Below, piece by piece: positions 1 through 6,645 of a stretch of 9,749 nt of DNA; the stretch's first letter is position 1, and the number at the start of each line of letters is the position of its first letter. The position numbers were made by a program, and so were the translations under genes. The notes under the pieces are model-generated. The model ran no database searches, was not told the origin of the DNA, and saw nothing but the letters and a program-made list of their open reading frames with translations. This DNA comes from an uncultured bacterium (GTDB lineage: Bacteria; Desulfobacterota; WTBG01), in contig CALJBY010000168.1 of the NCBI GenBank assembly GCA_938024025.1, positions 1 to 9,749 of the forward strand, in the 5' to 3' direction.

Positions 1-90
1 GCTGAAAAGCATCACCTTCCCGCCTTCTGTCATTTTCTGATAGTACAGTGCGTTGTGCCCGTATCATTCAATAAGCCTGCTAACCTTGAT

Positions 91-94
91 GGAG
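91..94 (+). promoter_or_regulatory. Ribosome binding site of the bilin-reductase-like gene
   Basis: GGAG lies six bases before the ATG at 101 and supports that start. The rest of 1-100 holds no gene I can support. One frame ends in TGA at 38-40 and another stays open to TAA at 118-120, so either could be the tail of an upstream gene, but too few codons are visible to choose. No convincing -35/-10 pair was seen. Confidence 0.6.
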
Positions 95-100
95 TGACCT

Positions 101-868
101 ATGGCCCGCGTGGACTATAAAAACATGATCCGGTTCAGGGATGAACTCGTTGAGAAGCATAAGATCTTCGAAGGCATGGAGCTTGTTCCCCTCGAGACGT
201 ATGAGGGTATGAATACCAGAGTGGTCTGGGAATTCAAAACTCCCATGATCGAAGGGTTCTATAAACCGTTTCAGGTCAGGGGGGATGATAAAATTGAAAA
301 GCTCCTTATTGGTGAACTGCACTATATGAAAAGGGCGATATACTGTTCTCTTGCCATTACGGTAAATGATGCGTATGATCTTCCCCTCCTTACCTGCGAA
401 TATGATCAGACTGCCCCCCGTATTACCGTTACCGTAGACTTCATGCCCGCAGTTGATATGAGTGTCCATCAAGAGTACCGGGAAAAGTATTATAGTGCTC
501 TTGCCGGCCTCTGGCGGCAGTACCGTACGATCGAGGGTCTCACCAAAGACGGCCGCTGTCTTCTGCAGAGAAGATATGGCCATGCACCCTGGGCCCGGGA
601 GACGCTTTCCTGTTACCTGCTTGACGGTAAGGTTGAAGAGGAAGAGGCAAGATACCAGGTGATAGAAGCAGCTGTTGCTTACATACGGGTATGGCTTGAT
701 CACTGGAGGAAAGCAGAACCCGTAGAGGACCCCGTGTATAAGCAGGAGATAGCGAAGCGGAGGAAGACGATTAAGGAATACTATTTAGCCCACTCCCCGG
801 GGGGAGAGATGCTTAAAAAACTTTTTGGTAAAGAAAAAAGTCATCTCATTGAAAGCCTGCTTTTTTAA
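101..868 (+). CDS. Ferredoxin-dependent bilin reductase (PcyA/PebA) family protein
   Basis: Probable member of the family that reduces biliverdin or related linear tetrapyrroles with electrons from ferredoxin, in the cytoplasm. At 255 aa it has the family's length. By eye it lines up with cyanobacterial PcyA: GEL at 71-73 matches the region of PcyA Glu76, YDLP at 92-95 matches the same four residues before PcyA Asp105, TVDFMP at 111-116 matches the following beta strand, and the C-terminus (LKKLFG at 238-243, ending LLF) matches the family's closing FG...LF signature. In this alignment Asp105 becomes Glu100 and His88 becomes Ser83, so the proton-donor set differs from true PcyA and the product cannot be predicted. 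The ATG at 101 follows a GGAG. The gene ends inside the ribosome site of the MFS gene, so the two are probably one transcript. No heme oxygenase, phycobiliprotein or phytochrome is in view. The family call comes from motif memory, not a search. Confidence 0.68.
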   Translation: MARVDYKNMIRFRDELVEKHKIFEGMELVPLETYEGMNTRVVWEFKTPMIEGFYKPFQVRGDDKIEKLLIGELHYMKRAIYCSLAITVNDAYDLPLLTCEYDQTAPRITVTVDFMPAVDMSVHQEYREKYYSALAGLWRQYRTIEGLTKDGRCLLQRRYGHAPWARETLSCYLLDGKVEEEEARYQVIEAAVAYIRVWLDHWRKAEPVEDPVYKQEIAKRRKTIKEYYLAHSPGGEMLKKLFGKEKSHLIESLLF

Positions 869-873
869 GGAGA
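867..873 (+). promoter_or_regulatory. Strong ribosome binding site that fixes the MFS start
   Basis: AAGGAGA sits five bases before the ATG at 879 and overlaps the TAA (866-868) of the preceding gene. This selects 879 over the in-frame ATG at 825, which lies inside the preceding gene and would add 18 residues of non-membrane sequence. It also suggests translational coupling. Confidence 0.75.
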
Positions 874-878
874 AGCCC

Positions 879-2198
879 ATGAGTGAACAAGAAGCTCAAC
901 AAGGATCTGAGAAACGCTTTGCAGGGATTACCATCCCACCAGATTTGAAGTCTTCTCACTTTTTCAGCCTGTATCTGGCAACCTTTTTTATTGCCTGTGT
1001 GACGGTTTTTGCCTCGTTCATTCAACCGCTTTTTTTAAAGCAGGTTATCAACATTCCTGAAGATCAGGCCGGCTCCATCAACTCGGGACTGCAGAATGTG
1101 AGCCAGGTGGTAACCTTACTCCTTGTGGGGCTGATCGGGATTTTTTCCGATAAGGTGGGCAGGCGCATGCTTGCTTTTTTTGGCTTCATCATAGCCGGTG
1201 TCTTCTATATCGTGTTCGGCTATGCCCTGGAGATCTCCCTCGCCCTGGGGATTACGAGCGTGGGGGGGCAGGTCGCCCTCATATACTTCATCAAGTTGAT
1301 TATAGGTATTGGTTTCATCCTGTGTTATCCCCAGTTCATCACTATGGTGGCTGATTACACCTATGAGCGTGACAGGGGAAAGGGAATGGCCTTAAACGGT
1401 GTGATGATGAGCCTCGGTTCCTTTGTTGTTTTTGGGGTGCTGGCCCAGCTCGCCGTGAGGATTGATCTCATGATACTCTTCTACATTATTGGAGGACTTG
1501 CCATCCTCGGGGCCTTCATTTCTCGGACAGGCCTTGTTGATCGCCTCCCCAAAGAGAAAGCAAAAAAACTGGGCTACAAAGAGATTTACAGGACGGTTTC
1601 AAAGAGTCTTCCCCTCAAAATAAGCTACGTGACAACTTTTGTCGCACGTGCCGATGTGGTGATTATCGGGACCCTGATCTTTGTCTGGGTTGTTTACGTG
1701 GCTGAGGATTTCGGCATTGATCCCACCAAGGCGGCTGCCAAAGGGGCGATTGTGATGCTGGTAATGACCTTTGCCTGTTTCCTGTCTTTTCCGATAGTAG
1801 GGATTCTGCTGGACCGGATCGGGAGGATCCCGGTGCTTATTAGTACCCTCCTTATTGGAGGAACCGGCTACTGCCTCATGGCAATGACACAAAATCCCTT
1901 TTCCCCCGCACTGTATATTTTTGCCAGCATGATTGGCATTGGCTTTGCGGGAGCGGTTACCGGTTCTAATACACTGGCTTCTGATGCTTCACCAAAAGCC
2001 ATGCTTGGCAGTATTATGGGGGGGCTTAATACCATGCAACCCATTGGGGTGCTCATCTTCCTGCAGGTAGGTGGTCTCCTGTTTGACAAGGTTGGCTACT
2101 GGGGGCCTTTTGCACTCAAGGGTATCGCCGATGTGATCTGCGGGTTGTGGATCCTGTCTGTCAGAAAACGCATCCCTGTCGCGGTGAAGGACAGGTAA
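879..2198 (+). CDS. Major facilitator superfamily (MFS) transporter
   Basis: Inner-membrane secondary transporter of 439 aa with the hydrophobic pattern of twelve membrane segments, a normal size for the superfamily. After about 25 soluble residues the first helix begins near residue 28. The loop between helices 2 and 3 carries the MFS motif A as GIFSDKVGRR (87-96). A second copy, GILLDRIGR (308-316), lies at the equivalent place in the C-terminal half. A charged YERDRGKGM (162-170) follows the fourth to fifth helix region, as in many MFS members, and a basic loop (about 221-245) separates the two six-helix halves. The gene starts 10 bases after the bilin-reductase-like gene, so the substrate may be connected with that enzyme (a tetrapyrrole, its precursor or its product), but nothing in the sequence proves this. 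I do not recognise a specific subfamily. Confidence 0.88.
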   Translation: MSEQEAQQGSEKRFAGITIPPDLKSSHFFSLYLATFFIACVTVFASFIQPLFLKQVINIPEDQAGSINSGLQNVSQVVTLLLVGLIGIFSDKVGRRMLAFFGFIIAGVFYIVFGYALEISLALGITSVGGQVALIYFIKLIIGIGFILCYPQFITMVADYTYERDRGKGMALNGVMMSLGSFVVFGVLAQLAVRIDLMILFYIIGGLAILGAFISRTGLVDRLPKEKAKKLGYKEIYRTVSKSLPLKISYVTTFVARADVVIIGTLIFVWVVYVAEDFGIDPTKAAAKGAIVMLVMTFACFLSFPIVGILLDRIGRIPVLISTLLIGGTGYCLMAMTQNPFSPALYIFASMIGIGFAGAVTGSNTLASDASPKAMLGSIMGGLNTMQPIGVLIFLQVGGLLFDKVGYWGPFALKGIADVICGLWILSVRKRIPVAVKDR

Positions 2199-2252
2199 AA
2201 CAAAGAGGTCAGCCCGTACATATCTGACAAAGAGATGCTTGGCCCTATCGTT

Positions 2253-2280
2253 TTGACGATTTCTCTAAGCCGTTTATCCT
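2253..2280 (+). promoter_or_regulatory. Candidate sigma-70 promoter upstream of the glycosyltransferase gene
   Basis: TTGACG (2253-2258) and TATCCT (2275-2280) are separated by 16 bases, matching the -35 and -10 consensus at 5/6 and 4/6. It would give a leader of roughly 90 bases. A second, weaker pair nearer the gene is TTCACA (2338-2343) and GATAAC (2362-2367) with an 18-base spacer; this one encloses the palindrome at 2345-2357. Both are eye calls and could be chance. Confidence 0.3.
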
Positions 2281-2344
2281 TTTCAGCCTTCATACCAGTC
2301 CGACGACCCGCCTCTGTTCAAATGGTCACATGCACATTTCACAT

Positions 2345-2357
2345 GGGGTCCGACCCC
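2345..2357. repeat. GGGGTC-C-GACCCC palindrome, REP-like or operator-like
   Basis: A perfect 6-bp inverted repeat around a single C. With a one-base centre it cannot fold as a normal hairpin, which suits a duplex binding site or a scrap of a REP-like element. Close variants (GGGGTC-N-GACCCC) are, from memory, widespread intergenic repeats in deltaproteobacterial genomes, often near REP-associated transposase genes. Here it lies in a 180-base gap at a base-composition boundary. The rest of the gap (2199-2344) contains no gene I recognise; its minus strand holds a 65-codon open frame running back into the MFS gene with no family resemblance I can name. Confidence 0.45.
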
Positions 2358-2378
2358 GGATGATAACAGACTGATACA

Positions 2379-4211
2379 ATGAATAATAGAAAGAAAAGAA
2401 AACGCAGCTATCTCCTGTGGAGTTTAGTATTTTCCATCCCGATTATATTAAGAGTTGCCTTATTTATAACAACGTATGATGATCCTTTCCTGGGGGTACG
2501 GACGGTAGATGAAGCAGATTACCACCAATGGGCCTTAAAAATAGCTTCTGGAGAGCTATTAAGAGAAAGTGCCTTTTTTACTACACCACTATATGCATAC
2601 TTCCTGGCAGCAATCTATTTAATGAGTGAAGATCTGTTTGTCATACGATGTGCTCATTTTATCCTTTTCTGCCTTACACTATGTTGTATCTCCTTGAGTT
2701 CGAAAAGATTATTTAAGTTTCCCTTTTCACTTATCCCTCCTTTCTATATAGGTATAAGTTTTCCGTCTCTGTTTTATGAATGCTTCGCTGAAAAAACTTC
2801 CTTGGTGTTATTTCTTTCAGCGCTTAGCTTCTATTTGCTCATTAGAGCAATGAAAACCTTTTCAAAATCAGACTGGATTCTCTCGGGCATATCATGTGGA
2901 TTAACCCTCCTGGCACATGCGGCCCTCGCACCCTTACTAGTATGTGTCATTCTTTCTATTCTTATCCTCAAACGACATGACTTAAAAACAGCTACTGTCC
3001 CGGTACTGTTGTTTTCTGTTTCTTGTCTGGTCGGAGTGCTTCCGGCTACGGTACACAATTACAGGACGAGTCATGATTTCGTTCTTATTGCCTGGAATGG
3101 AGGGCAGAGTTTTCACACAGCGAATCATCTTCAGAATAAAAACGGGCTGTATCATCCACCGTCCTTTGTTACCAAACCTGAACTTATGTATGAAGAGCTG
3201 GATTATAAAAAGGAGGCGGAAAAACGAAATCAGCATTCTATGAAACCTTCGGAACTGTCAAGATACTGGTTTAGACAAGGCTGGAAAGATATATTGGCCG
3301 ATCCTGCATTAGCGGTAAATCGTTATCTTAAACGGCTGCGCTGGTCATTCCACAATGTTGAGCTGGCTGATGCGCGGCACCCAGACTTTTATAAAAATCG
3401 ATTCCCCCCCTTCTATCGATACCTACCGGGCTTAGGCATAGTTTCCGCCCTGGGAATTATAGGCATATATTTCTCAAGGACTATGCCCGAGTTTCTCCTT
3501 ATGAGATTATTTGTAATCTTATTTCCTCTCTTTATGTCGTCATTCTTTATTTACGGTCGTTATCGTTTCCCCATAGTTATTCCCTTAGTGCTACTCGGAA
3601 CAGTAACTGTTGAACGTTTCTATGCTCGGGTTACTAAAAAGCAGTTTTCCCTGCTCGTAATGCCACTATGCGCACTTTTTTTCCTAGTCATTTTTTTTCA
3701 TGGGAATGTAAATGAGTATAGAGAAACGTACGATGAATCAAGGGAAATCAAAAATATAACGGGAGGTTATGGAAAAGAAGCTCTTCGGTTAGAGAAATCA
3801 GGTAAATTAGAAGAAGCAATTAACGTGTATCACATTATCTTGCAAAACAATCCTGGTCTATACGATGCGCACTATAATATGGGAGTTGTTTTGCTCAAAC
3901 AGGGGAAAAATGAGGAAGCCCTTAAAAAATTTATACATGCCTCAAAAATAGATCCCACATCTTCTGCAAGTTACAGTAATATTGGAAATATTTATGCCAT
4001 GAACAAGGACTATGAAAAAGCAATCACCTATTATGAAAAGGCCATCTTTTATGATCCTAATGATCCTGTTTTTTACAATAACCTGGGGGCGATGTACATG
4101 CTATCTGGATCTAATGAAGACGCTATTACCAACTTTAAAAAAGCGATAGAATTAAATCCACACTATGAAAGCCCTAAGAAAAATTTACAAAAACTACTTG
4201 GGGTGCATTGA
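2379..4211 (+). CDS. ArnT/GT39-like membrane glycosyltransferase with C-terminal TPR repeats
   Basis: Polytopic inner-membrane protein of 610 aa, probably using a polyprenyl-phosphate-linked sugar on the outer face of the membrane (GT-C fold). After a basic N-terminus (RKKRKR) and the first helix (about 12-31), the first periplasmic loop carries acidic VDEADYHQWA (43-52), placed like the catalytic Asp motif of GT-C enzymes, then TTPLYAYFLAAIY (68-80) as in PMT/ArnT relatives. More helices run to about residue 220. NYRTSHDFVLIAWNGGQ (227-243) opens a soluble loop, and helices resume near 350-440. From about 463 there are four tandem TPR units (463-491, 496-526, 530-560, 563-594) with W/Y-N-x-G and A-x-x-x-x-A spacing. 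The acceptor could be lipid, glycan or protein. No clear Shine-Dalgarno precedes the ATG at 2379, and the gene is visibly richer in A+T than the MFS gene, so recent acquisition is possible. Confidence 0.8.
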   Translation: MNNRKKRKRSYLLWSLVFSIPIILRVALFITTYDDPFLGVRTVDEADYHQWALKIASGELLRESAFFTTPLYAYFLAAIYLMSEDLFVIRCAHFILFCLTLCCISLSSKRLFKFPFSLIPPFYIGISFPSLFYECFAEKTSLVLFLSALSFYLLIRAMKTFSKSDWILSGISCGLTLLAHAALAPLLVCVILSILILKRHDLKTATVPVLLFSVSCLVGVLPATVHNYRTSHDFVLIAWNGGQSFHTANHLQNKNGLYHPPSFVTKPELMYEELDYKKEAEKRNQHSMKPSELSRYWFRQGWKDILADPALAVNRYLKRLRWSFHNVELADARHPDFYKNRFPPFYRYLPGLGIVSALGIIGIYFSRTMPEFLLMRLFVILFPLFMSSFFIYGRYRFPIVIPLVLLGTVTVERFYARVTKKQFSLLVMPLCALFFLVIFFHGNVNEYRETYDESREIKNITGGYGKEALRLEKSGKLEEAINVYHIILQNNPGLYDAHYNMGVVLLKQGKNEEALKKFIHASKIDPTSSASYSNIGNIYAMNKDYEKAITYYEKAIFYDPNDPVFYNNLGAMYMLSGSNEDAITNFKKAIELNPHYESPKKNLQKLLGVH

Positions 4212-4348
4212 GAAAAAATGTAAGAAAAATAAGTTTGCTCTGCTTTCACTGCACCATTGGTTAAGAAGAAAATTACGGCACATAACTATCATTGCACGTA
4301 CCGATAGCCGCCATCTACAAATGTTGAAGTATACATGTCTGGTCACTG
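4212..4348. other. Convergent intergenic region
   Basis: The 137 bases between two converging genes. I looked for a bidirectional hairpin terminator followed by a T-run and saw none that is convincing, and no RNA gene. An open + frame crosses it but runs antisense through the FGase-like gene and has no family resemblance. Confidence 0.5.
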
Positions 4349-5038
4349 TTAAAGAGGCTTATTGCACCACTTTTTCAATGCTTCCAGCATTCGAAAGCTT
4401 TTTTCTTCATTGGAGAAAAAAGGGGCACGGGAGAGTTCAAGCTGTATCCAGGGGAGCTCTTTGGCGTGTGAGCGAACAATATAACCTCCTGTGAAGGGGC
4501 GGTTAATTGAAACCTCCTTTTCGAACACCCTTTCGAAACAATCGGCCAGGGCGGTTATCCACTCTTTTGGGCAGGTAAAATCTGCATTACTTATACAGAT
4601 AGCCGGACGTTCTATCCCCGTATCAGGGCCTACCGGCGGCCCCTGGGCAGCCATGGTATGGCAGTCAACTCCGCATTGAACATGCGTAGCATGCTGAGCA
4701 AGACTTGCATGATAGGGCTTATAGAAGTTCTCTAGTAATGTCCTAACCATTTCCCCTGTGGGAAACTCCTTGTAAATTTGAACATTCCAGCACGTGTGTG
4801 TCTTTATAACACCATCCTTCCCACGATCATCTTCAGCCCGGTTCATATCCACAATGGCCCGGGCAACAACCGTTGTCACCAATGCAGAAACTTCATTCTC
4901 TAAGGGAAGGTAAATCTCAGCAGCCCCTTCATCCCCATCTTCAATAATCTCTTTTCTTGTGAGAACACAAAGATTTTCTACCTCGGGAGGGACTGTTAAT
5001 CCAGCATGAGGTACCGACAAGAGTAAAGGCAGGGTCAT
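4349..5038 (-). CDS. N-formylglutamate amidohydrolase (FGase) family hydrolase
   Basis: Cytoplasmic metallo-amidohydrolase-like protein of 229 aa, somewhat shorter than the 260-290 aa usual for HutG-type N-formylglutamate deformylases. Family marks in order: SVPHAG (8-13), DMNRAEDDRGKDG (64-76), DCHTM (125-129), NRPFTGGYIVR (179-189) and IQLELSR (198-204). These supply the His, Asp, Arg and Glu residues typical of the family's active site. It is the last gene of a coupled three-gene operon: its ATG overlaps the TGA of the GGT-like gene as ATGA. No histidine-degradation genes are nearby, so a role in hut-type histidine breakdown is unlikely. Context suggests cleavage of an N-acyl or amide bond in a product of the upstream ligase and GGT-like enzymes. 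The family call is firm; the substrate is unknown. Confidence 0.85.
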   Translation of the reverse strand: MTLPLLLSVPHAGLTVPPEVENLCVLTRKEIIEDGDEGAAEIYLPLENEVSALVTTVVARAIVDMNRAEDDRGKDGVIKTHTCWNVQIYKEFPTGEMVRTLLENFYKPYHASLAQHATHVQCGVDCHTMAAQGPPVGPDTGIERPAICISNADFTCPKEWITALADCFERVFEKEVSINRPFTGGYIVRSHAKELPWIQLELSRAPFFSNEEKSFRMLEALKKWCNKPL

Positions 5039-6645
5039 GTAGCTGGTCCTCCGGCAGAACCATCACGGCGGGGATCGGCAACCCCTATAAAACTGCCGTT
5101 ATCATTGAGGACCATTTGAACACATCCTAAATAGAAGGACATGGGTTCACGCACGTCAATGGTGAACCCGTGCTTTTCCAGTAATTCGAGAATGTCGTTA
5201 CGCATATGAGCGGCCTCGAGTGAAACTTTTCCATCATAGGAGCAGTGCATTCTCGGGGCAGCTACTGCATCGAAGGGGGATTGTTTTGCAAGGCGAATAA
5301 GCACCTGGGCTATGGTGGAAATAATACGTTCGCTTCCGGGTGAGCCGATAGCAAGCCAGGGCTTTCTGGAACGAAAAATAATAGTCGGGGCAACACTTGC
5401 CCACGGCACTCCATTAGGACGGAGATAATAGGGGTGGGCCATATCTTCATAGTCGAACGCAGACATGTAGTTATTGTAAAGGAAACCCAGTTCCGGGGTA
5501 AGCACTTTGGCGCCATAAACACGCTCAATGGATTGTGTGAGGGATACAACATTGCCTGCTTTATCCATTACCGAAAGGTGTGTTGTCTCCCCTCCACCCT
5601 TAATGCGAGTACGTATTTGCTCTGATACAAGCTTTGCATAATCTTTGCTCAGCATCCGTCGATCCTGCACCTGGGGATAGAAATTGGCATCAAAGGGACG
5701 GTCCCGACGGTCAAGTTGAGCACGCCTCATGATTTCGGCCAGTAGGAGTGCCCCTTGTGGAGTATCGGGGTTTCTGTCTTTTACTTGAAATTTTCGAATG
5801 ATATTTAATGTTTCAATTAATGGTCTCCCTGCACCCGGGGGAGGCATGGTATGGACAAACATATTTCCGAAACGGCTCGAAACCGGATCACGCTCTATAG
5901 GATAGGGAATCCGTGCCAGGTCATCCTTTTGGATAAAACCACCGTTTTTTTGCATATCCTCATGAATTAACTGGGCAACCTTACCACGGTAAAATGTTTT
6001 AATCCCCTTTTTGGCAAGGAGCTGCAGTGTATCAGCAAGCACAGGCTGTTTGAAGATCGTACCCACCGGGAATGGCCGCTCTCCATTACGAAGGAAGGTA
6101 CGCCCTGCACCTCTTTTTTTAAGGGCCTTGAGCTCTCTTCGCTGCAACCGGTTCTGTAGGGCACTGATCTCATAGCCTTCACGGGCACGATAAATGACAG
6201 GCTCCAGGACCTGTGACAGCTTAAAGGTGCCATATCGTTCGAGCACATACGCCAGGGTTGCCGGTGTGCTTGGCACTGTTGCAGCACTGTGTCCGGCAAT
6301 CCGGGATGATTTTTCAGTAAAAAAATCAATAACTGCCCTGTTAGGTGCCTTTGAGGATCCATCAACGGCAATAGTCTTATCAGCCTCCACACTATGGATG
6401 AGCATCATGGTTTGACCACCGAGCCCGGACGCCTGTGGCTCACAGACTCCAAGGGCAAAGGCGGCCGCAACTGCGGCATCTACTGCATTACCCCCCTGCT
6501 CGAGGATAGCGACACCAACTTCCGTAGCACGAAAATGAGCTGTTGCAACCATACCGTGTGGAGAAGCAGCAACGCGTTGTGGTTCCGGCAATCTGATCTC
6601 TGCCGGTTCAAAAAACTCGGTGTCTTGATCTGGCGGTTTCTTCAT
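5035..6645 (-). CDS. Gamma-glutamyltransferase-fold Ntn hydrolase with altered substrate pocket
   Basis: GGT family protein of 536 aa; such enzymes self-cleave into large and small subunits at a nucleophile Thr. The start of the small subunit is clear: GGETTHLSVMDKAGNVVSLT (351-370), with Thr354 as the expected nucleophile after cleavage behind Glu353. Other family marks are GGNAVDAAVAAAFALGVCEP (51-70), GLGG (74-77), MPPPGAGRP (267-275), NN at 391-392 and GSPGSERI (434-441). No signal peptide is visible, so it is probably cytoplasmic, unlike E. coli GGT. By eye alignment to E. coli GGT most gamma-glutamyl-binding residues are changed: Arg114 to Ser97, Asn411 to Glu373, Gln430 to Tyr393, Asp433 to Ala396 and Ser462 to Ala416, while Ser463 is kept as Ser417. 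A different amide or peptide substrate is therefore likely, as in cephalosporin-acylase-like relatives. The ATG at 6645 overlaps the TGA of the ligase-fusion gene (ATGA); only a weak AGGA lies upstream, consistent with coupling. Confidence 0.88.
   Translation of the reverse strand: MKKPPDQDTEFFEPAEIRLPEPQRVAASPHGMVATAHFRATEVGVAILEQGGNAVDAAVAAAFALGVCEPQASGLGGQTMMLIHSVEADKTIAVDGSSKAPNRAVIDFFTEKSSRIAGHSAATVPSTPATLAYVLERYGTFKLSQVLEPVIYRAREGYEISALQNRLQRRELKALKKRGAGRTFLRNGERPFPVGTIFKQPVLADTLQLLAKKGIKTFYRGKVAQLIHEDMQKNGGFIQKDDLARIPYPIERDPVSSRFGNMFVHTMPPPGAGRPLIETLNIIRKFQVKDRNPDTPQGALLLAEIMRRAQLDRRDRPFDANFYPQVQDRRMLSKDYAKLVSEQIRTRIKGGGETTHLSVMDKAGNVVSLTQSIERVYGAKVLTPELGFLYNNYMSAFDYEDMAHPYYLRPNGVPWASVAPTIIFRSRKPWLAIGSPGSERIISTIAQVLIRLAKQSPFDAVAAPRMHCSYDGKVSLEAAHMRNDILELLEKHGFTIDVREPMSFYLGCVQMVLNDNGSFIGVADPRRDGSAGGPAT
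5047..5052 (-). promoter_or_regulatory. Ribosome binding site of the FGase-like gene
   Basis: On the minus strand GGAGGA lies eight bases before the ATG at 5038-5036, inside the end of the GGT-like gene. With the ATGA overlap it supports coupled but efficient translation of the last cistron. Confidence 0.65.

Noticed and set aside
1..33. Minus-strand frame beginning MTEGGKVMLFS and leaving the window at the left edge.
   Set aside because: It looks protein-like, but only 11 codons are visible and no ribosome site precedes the ATG, so it cannot be told from chance.
80..703. A 207-codon minus-strand open frame across the bilin-reductase-like gene.
   Set aside because: It is antisense to a gene with family motifs and a ribosome site, and its own translation shows no recognisable domain.
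2096..2293. A 65-codon minus-strand frame overlapping the MFS end, considered as a transposase remnant near the palindrome.
   Set aside because: No transposase motif (such as HUH) can be seen, and half of it is antisense to the MFS gene.
4165..4494. A 109-codon + frame over the convergent region.
   Set aside because: It overlaps the glycosyltransferase end and runs antisense into the FGase-like gene, with no ribosome site and no family resemblance.
5967..6392. A 141-codon minus-strand frame inside the GGT-like gene.
   Set aside because: It is a shifted-frame shadow of a gene whose own frame carries all family motifs.
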